Assembly (NCBI GenBank): GCA_016713175.1
Contig: JADJPQ010000002.1
Coordinates: 1-64,000 of the forward strand
Direction of reading: 5' to 3'
Origin: Planctomycetota bacterium
Lineage (GTDB): Bacteria; Planctomycetota; UBA1135; UBA2386
Length of the DNA stretch: 64,000 nt
How positions within the stretch are numbered: the stretch's first letter is position 1; the number at the start of each line of letters is the position of its first letter. Shown here in pieces: positions 59,781 through 64,000 of the stretch. The translations under genes were made by a program, and so were the position numbers. The notes under the pieces are model-generated. The model was not told where the DNA came from. It made no database searches and saw only the letters and a program-made list of their open reading frames with translations.

Positions 59781-61076
59781 TCACCGGCAGACGGGTCCGG
59801 CCAGAAAGCGCTCCAGCTCCTGCCAGAAGCCCGGGAACGACTTGCCGACGACGGCGGGATGTTGGATCCGGACGCCACCGATCCGCACCGCCGGCACCGC
59901 GAACGCCATCGCGACGCGGTGATCGCCGAACGCAAGAACGCGCCCCGGCCGCAGCGGTCCTGGTTCGATCACGAGTCGTTCGCCGGACACGAAGGCCCGG
60001 CCGCCGAGTGTTTCCGCGCCAGCGATCGCCGCCGCCACCCGATCGCTTTCTTTGTGGCGCAAGGTACCGATGCCGCCGATCGAGGTCCGACCAACCGCAC
60101 ACAGTGCCACGGCCGCCAGCGTCAGCACCTGATCGGGCATGCCGGCCATGTCGACGTCGATGCCGTTCAGGTCGGCACCCGCCAGCCGCAGCGACCGTTC
60201 GCCGGCTTCGAGCCGGCAACCCATCGCCGCCAACACGCGGGCAAAGCGCGCATCCGCCTGCTCCGAGTCCCGCCCGATGCCATCGACCACCACCGAAGTC
60301 CGGGTCACCGCCGCCAACCCCAGGAAGTAGGCCGCGCTGCTGGCGTCCGGTTCGATCGCGATGGTGTCGACCCGGGCCGGTCCCGGCGTCACGACGAACG
60401 TCGCCGGATCCAGCCGTTCGCAGCCGATCCCGCACTGGCGCAGCACCGCCACGGTCATCGCGACGTACGGCGCCGACGCCAGCGGTCCGGCCAGCGTCAG
60501 TTCGATCGGCGGCCCCGGGCACTGCGCCGCCAGCAGCAGCAACGCACTGGCGAACTGCGAACTGCTGCTCGCGTCGACCGACCAGCGCCGGCTGACGGGC
60601 TCACCACCGTGCACCCGCACCGGCAGGCAATCTTCGCGCTCGAGGCAGTCGCAACCGATGCCGAGCGAACGCAAGGTCGCCAGCAACCCTCCCATCGGCC
60701 GCTGCCGCAGCCGTTCATCGCCGGTGATCACCGTCGCGCCATCGGCCCGCACCGCAAACGCCAGCAGCAGCCGTGCCGGCGTGCCGCCGCCGCCGACGTC
60801 GATCGCACGTCCGGGCGCCACCAGGGGGCCGGCGCAGCGATCGACCACGAAGCCATCTGCAGTCGTGTCGACGCGCAGCCCGGCAAAGGCCGCCAACCCC
60901 GCCGCCAACCGCAACGTGTCGTCGGCATGCAGTGCCCCGAGCAGCCGCGTGGCACCTGGCCGCGCCGCCGCCAACATCAGCGCCCGACAGGTCTGCGACT
61001 TCGAACCCGGCAGGCGCGGCGCGAACGGCTGGTCGAGCCCACCGGACCAGCGCGGCACCACGAACTCGTCGTCCAC
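59781..61076 (-). CDS. aroA: 3-phosphoshikimate 1-carboxyvinyltransferase (EPSP synthase)
   Basis: A 431-residue shikimate-pathway enzyme joining shikimate-3-phosphate and PEP. LPGSKSQT at about 22-29 is the S3P-binding start, VGGGGTPARLL near 94-104 the glycine-rich PEP/glyphosate loop (GNAGT in typical enzymes), DERLRQRPMGGLLATLRSLG the RPM segment, EPDASSAAYF, KESDR and GDHRVAMAFAV follow in order, with VGKSFPGFW near the end. The loop variant resembles class II-type enzymes. GTG 61076 gives a normal length; GTG 61124 is another possible start. It is divergent from the DUF1569 gene by about 80 bases. Confidence 0.93.
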   Translation of the reverse strand: MDDEFVVPRWSGGLDQPFAPRLPGSKSQTCRALMLAAARPGATRLLGALHADDTLRLAAGLAAFAGLRVDTTADGFVVDRCAGPLVAPGRAIDVGGGGTPARLLLAFAVRADGATVITGDERLRQRPMGGLLATLRSLGIGCDCLEREDCLPVRVHGGEPVSRRWSVDASSSSQFASALLLLAAQCPGPPIELTLAGPLASAPYVAMTVAVLRQCGIGCERLDPATFVVTPGPARVDTIAIEPDASSAAYFLGLAAVTRTSVVVDGIGRDSEQADARFARVLAAMGCRLEAGERSLRLAGADLNGIDVDMAGMPDQVLTLAAVALCAVGRTSIGGIGTLRHKESDRVAAAIAGAETLGGRAFVSGERLVIEPGPLRPGRVLAFGDHRVAMAFAVPAVRIGGVRIQHPAVVGKSFPGFWQELERFLAGPVCR

Positions 61077-61159
61077 GGCTTCACTGTAGCGTCGCCGCCC
61101 ACGCGCTCCGGTCGAAAGTTCCACTGTCCAGTCGAAGCCGGGCCACCGACAATGCGGCC

Positions 61160-61612
61160 ATGTCCGGTTCGATGTTCGCCGCCGCCGACCGTCAACGCCT
61201 CCTCGATCGCATCGCCGCGCTGCGCCCGGACAGTTCGCGCCAATGGGGCAAGATGACGATCGGCCAGATGCTGGCCCACTGCCAGCAGCCGCTGCGCGTC
61301 GCGCTCGGCGAACTGCAGCTGAAGCGCAGCCTGATCGGCTCCCTGTTCGGCAAGCTGGCCAAGAAGAAGTTGCTGGCCGCGGCGCCGTGGCAGCCCGGGA
61401 TGCCCACCGCGCCGCAGTTCAGGATCACCGATGCCCGCGACTTCGCCCGCGAACGGGACCAGTTGGTCGCGCTGGTCCGGCGGCTCGGCGACGGCGGCCC
61501 GGCGGCGCTGACCAAGGCGCCACATCCGTTCTTCGGCCCCATGACCGTTGCCGAGTGGGACGCGCTGCAGTGGCGGCACCTGGACCACCACCTGCGGCAG
61601 TTCGGCGCCTGA
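61160..61612 (+). CDS. DUF1569 / DinB-like protein
   Basis: A 150-residue protein of the DinB-like four-helix fold, DUF1569. WGKMTIGQMLAHCQQPL near 29-45, SLIGSLFGKLAKKK near 58-71, PHPFFGPMTVAEWDALQWRHLDHHLRQFGA at the end are the family signatures, with three metal-binding His positions (in HCQ, PHPF and HLDHH). It is a common single-copy protein of unknown function. ATG 61160 starts the family-length protein. Confidence 0.88.
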   Translation: MSGSMFAAADRQRLLDRIAALRPDSSRQWGKMTIGQMLAHCQQPLRVALGELQLKRSLIGSLFGKLAKKKLLAAAPWQPGMPTAPQFRITDARDFARERDQLVALVRRLGDGGPAALTKAPHPFFGPMTVAEWDALQWRHLDHHLRQFGA

Positions 61613-61764
61613 AACGCGGCGCGGACCGCGGGTTGTCGCGAAGTTGTGCCGCCAGCCATCGGCGCTGAGCCGCCCATGCCAAGGCCGGTTGAGTGCGCTA
61701 GGGTCTCTTCGGGCGATGTCACGGCGACACCGCCTACGGTTCCCTTGCCACGGAGTTCAACCCG

Positions 61765-63195
61765 ATGTCACGACACAGATGTCTGATCGCTCTGACCGCA
61801 CTGACAACGCCCTTGCTGGCGCAGGAGACCTACTGGATCGCCAACCGCGCATCCATGGACCTGATGGAAGTGACCGCGTGGGGTTCGGTCGTGACCCGCG
61901 TGCCGATGGGCACGAGCCTGCGTTCGGCGCACCGCGCGCCCGACGGCAAGATCTGGGTCGTCCGCTTCATCCAGACGACCTTCGACATCTACGACCCGGT
62001 CGCCAACACGATCACCAACGTCAGCTCGACGCTCGGCAGCCCGTTCGACATCGCGTTCGACAACCAGGGCACCGCCTGGGTCAGCGGCGGCACCGGCGTA
62101 CAGCAGTTCGCGCCGGACGGCACGTTCATCCAGTCGTTCCCGCTGGCCAACGCCGCGCCGCTCGGCATCACGATCGACACCAACGGCGCCAAGTGGATCG
62201 CGCACCGGACCAACCCCGGTTCGGTCACCAAGATCGACATGTCCGGCACCGTCACCAACTTCCCGATCGCCCCGGGGACCACGCAACCGGTGCGGCCCAC
62301 GGCGGACTTCCGCGGTTTTGGCTTCCCCAGCCACATCTGGTTGACCGGCGATCCGCCCGCTGGCGGCGTCGGCGAACTGGTCGAACTCGACGATCAGGGC
62401 ACCGTGCTGAACGTCTACCAGATGCCGAACTCCTCGCTCGGCGGCATCGGCCCGGTGTTCGATCGGAATGGCGACATCTGGGTCGGCAGCTTCGGCAACG
62501 GCTCCTTGTTCCAGGTCGATGAGACCAGCGGCACCGTGCTGAACACCTACCTGGTGCCACCCACCATCAATGGCCTGAACGTCGACCACTACGGCCGACT
62601 GTGGTGCTCGGCGCGCATCACGTTCTCGGGCGTTGGGCCGCCGTGTGAGGTGCGCCGCGTCGATCCGGCGACCGGCAACCTCGAAGTCCCCGCGATTCTC
62701 GATGTCGGCGGCGCCGCCGCGACCGGCACGCAGTCGGCGCTGGCGACGATGTGGCAATACTCGCTCGTGGTCGCCCCGTTCAGCGACATGGACGGTGACG
62801 GCGTGCAGAACGCGATCGAGATCCTGGGCGGCACCTCGCCCACGGACGCTTGTTCGGCCAACATCGTCGGCGTCAACACGACCGGCGTCACGCTGAACGG
62901 CAGCACCGCATCGATCGACGTGATCGCCAATCCGACGACGTTCTGGCTGCTCGCCTTCGCCGACGGCCGCGTGCCGGCCGGCTCCGGCATCACGATTCCG
63001 GGCTTTGCGTGCGAACTGCTGCTGAACCCGGCCACTTCGCTCGGTGCCACCGCGTCCGGCCTCGGCACCACCAGTCTGCCGTTGACGATCCCGACGCTGC
63101 CGATCTACATCGGCTACGAGTTCTTCATCCAGGGCTTCGCCAACGACTCGGTGAACACCACGTTCACCAACCTGACCGGCATCCGGATCTGGTGA
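61765..63195 (+). CDS. secreted beta-propeller (virginiamycin B lyase-like) protein
   Basis: A 476-residue exported protein. The signal ends TALTTPLLAQE. Repeats of about 45 residues with a motif such as APDGKIWVVRFIQTTFDIYD, FDNQGTAWVSGGTGVQQF and FDRNGDIWVGSFGNGSLFQ form a six- to seven-bladed propeller related to virginiamycin B lyase or NHL proteins. A thrombospondin-type calcium motif (DMDGDGVQNAIEI) follows near 340-355, then a C-terminal module ending TNLTGIRIW that resembles the other secreted proteins here. ATG 61765 begins the signal. Substrate unknown; no lyase activity is implied. Confidence 0.82.
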   Translation: MSRHRCLIALTALTTPLLAQETYWIANRASMDLMEVTAWGSVVTRVPMGTSLRSAHRAPDGKIWVVRFIQTTFDIYDPVANTITNVSSTLGSPFDIAFDNQGTAWVSGGTGVQQFAPDGTFIQSFPLANAAPLGITIDTNGAKWIAHRTNPGSVTKIDMSGTVTNFPIAPGTTQPVRPTADFRGFGFPSHIWLTGDPPAGGVGELVELDDQGTVLNVYQMPNSSLGGIGPVFDRNGDIWVGSFGNGSLFQVDETSGTVLNTYLVPPTINGLNVDHYGRLWCSARITFSGVGPPCEVRRVDPATGNLEVPAILDVGGAAATGTQSALATMWQYSLVVAPFSDMDGDGVQNAIEILGGTSPTDACSANIVGVNTTGVTLNGSTASIDVIANPTTFWLLAFADGRVPAGSGITIPGFACELLLNPATSLGATASGLGTTSLPLTIPTLPIYIGYEFFIQGFANDSVNTTFTNLTGIRIW

Positions 63196-63238
63196 TCGAA
63201 GCGACCCGCGCCACCGCCGGCCCCGCCGTCGGCGTGCG

Positions 63239-64000
<762 letters not shown>

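Overview
The window is a compact, high-GC stretch of bacterial chromosome with about 50 protein genes, mostly ordinary housekeeping, transport and secreted-protein functions. No rRNA, tRNA, CRISPR array, prophage or origin was recognised. Several family-level traits suggest a planctomycete, probably a high-GC marine-type lineage rather than a classical Pirellula-like one. These are a PSCyt1-type cytochrome domain fused to leucine-rich and YHS repeats (41173-42480), a DUF6807/PmoA-like protein, an ECF sigma factor divergent from a membrane Ser/Thr kinase (56421-59701), a carboxypeptidase-regulatory-like protein (13758-16331) and several secreted beta-propeller proteins with similar C-terminal modules. 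The lineage is an inference; no marker gene for taxonomy is present.

Layout. 1-6.2 kb: adenosine deaminase, a kinase-methyltransferase fusion, a DMT permease, a TPR-like protein and a DUF4143 ATPase. 6.5-10 kb: a PhnD-PhnC-PhnE importer operon with both permease domains in one polypeptide. 10-18.5 kb: an OPT transporter, a phosphodiesterase/alkaline phosphatase lipoprotein, a large regulatory-like protein, a TIM-barrel protein and a ROK sugar kinase. 18.7-24.3 kb: an ECF42-type sigma factor, an M23 peptidase, a DMT permease broken by an in-frame stop, XerC and hemerythrin. 24.3-28 kb: a frameshifted spermidine-synthase-like membrane protein and a secreted propeller protein. 28.1-29.7 kb: a VapBC toxin-antitoxin pair with an inverted-repeat operator, then a RAYT-type transposase. 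29.7-33.2 kb: an Mla-type lipid ABC operon (E-F-D-lipoprotein) with a STAS domain on the permease. 33.2-34 kb: a non-coding tract with G/C homopolymers, five copies of a 21-base hairpin repeat and a perfect 26-bp palindrome. 34-49.3 kb: an amidohydrolase, an APC permease, an NHL protein, a cytochrome/GalT/PhyH cluster, several lipoproteins, an HD hydrolase, a large propeller lipoprotein and an enolase-superfamily protein. 49.3-64 kb: a glyoxalase-like protein, an old-yellow-enzyme/Nramp pair, a TetR-serine hydrolase pair, a frameshifted secreted protein, the sigma/kinase pair, aroA, DUF1569, another propeller protein and the C-terminal part of class I fumarase.

Genes alternate strand often, and convergent neighbours usually end within 1-30 bp of each other, sometimes with overlapping stops. 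Real operons are short and often coupled by ATGA/GTGA overlaps. Three genes carry a single-base-type lesion (stop at 22528, frameshifts near 25837 and 56055), and there is a poly-G/poly-C tract at 33240. Local sequence error should be excluded before calling them pseudogenes. I found no clearly new defence or biosynthetic system. The most unusual items are the repeat/palindrome tract at 33.4-33.95 kb, the CTG-started vapC with its leaderless-looking operator, the PSCyt1-LRR-YHS-YHS protein and the kinase-methyltransferase fusion.
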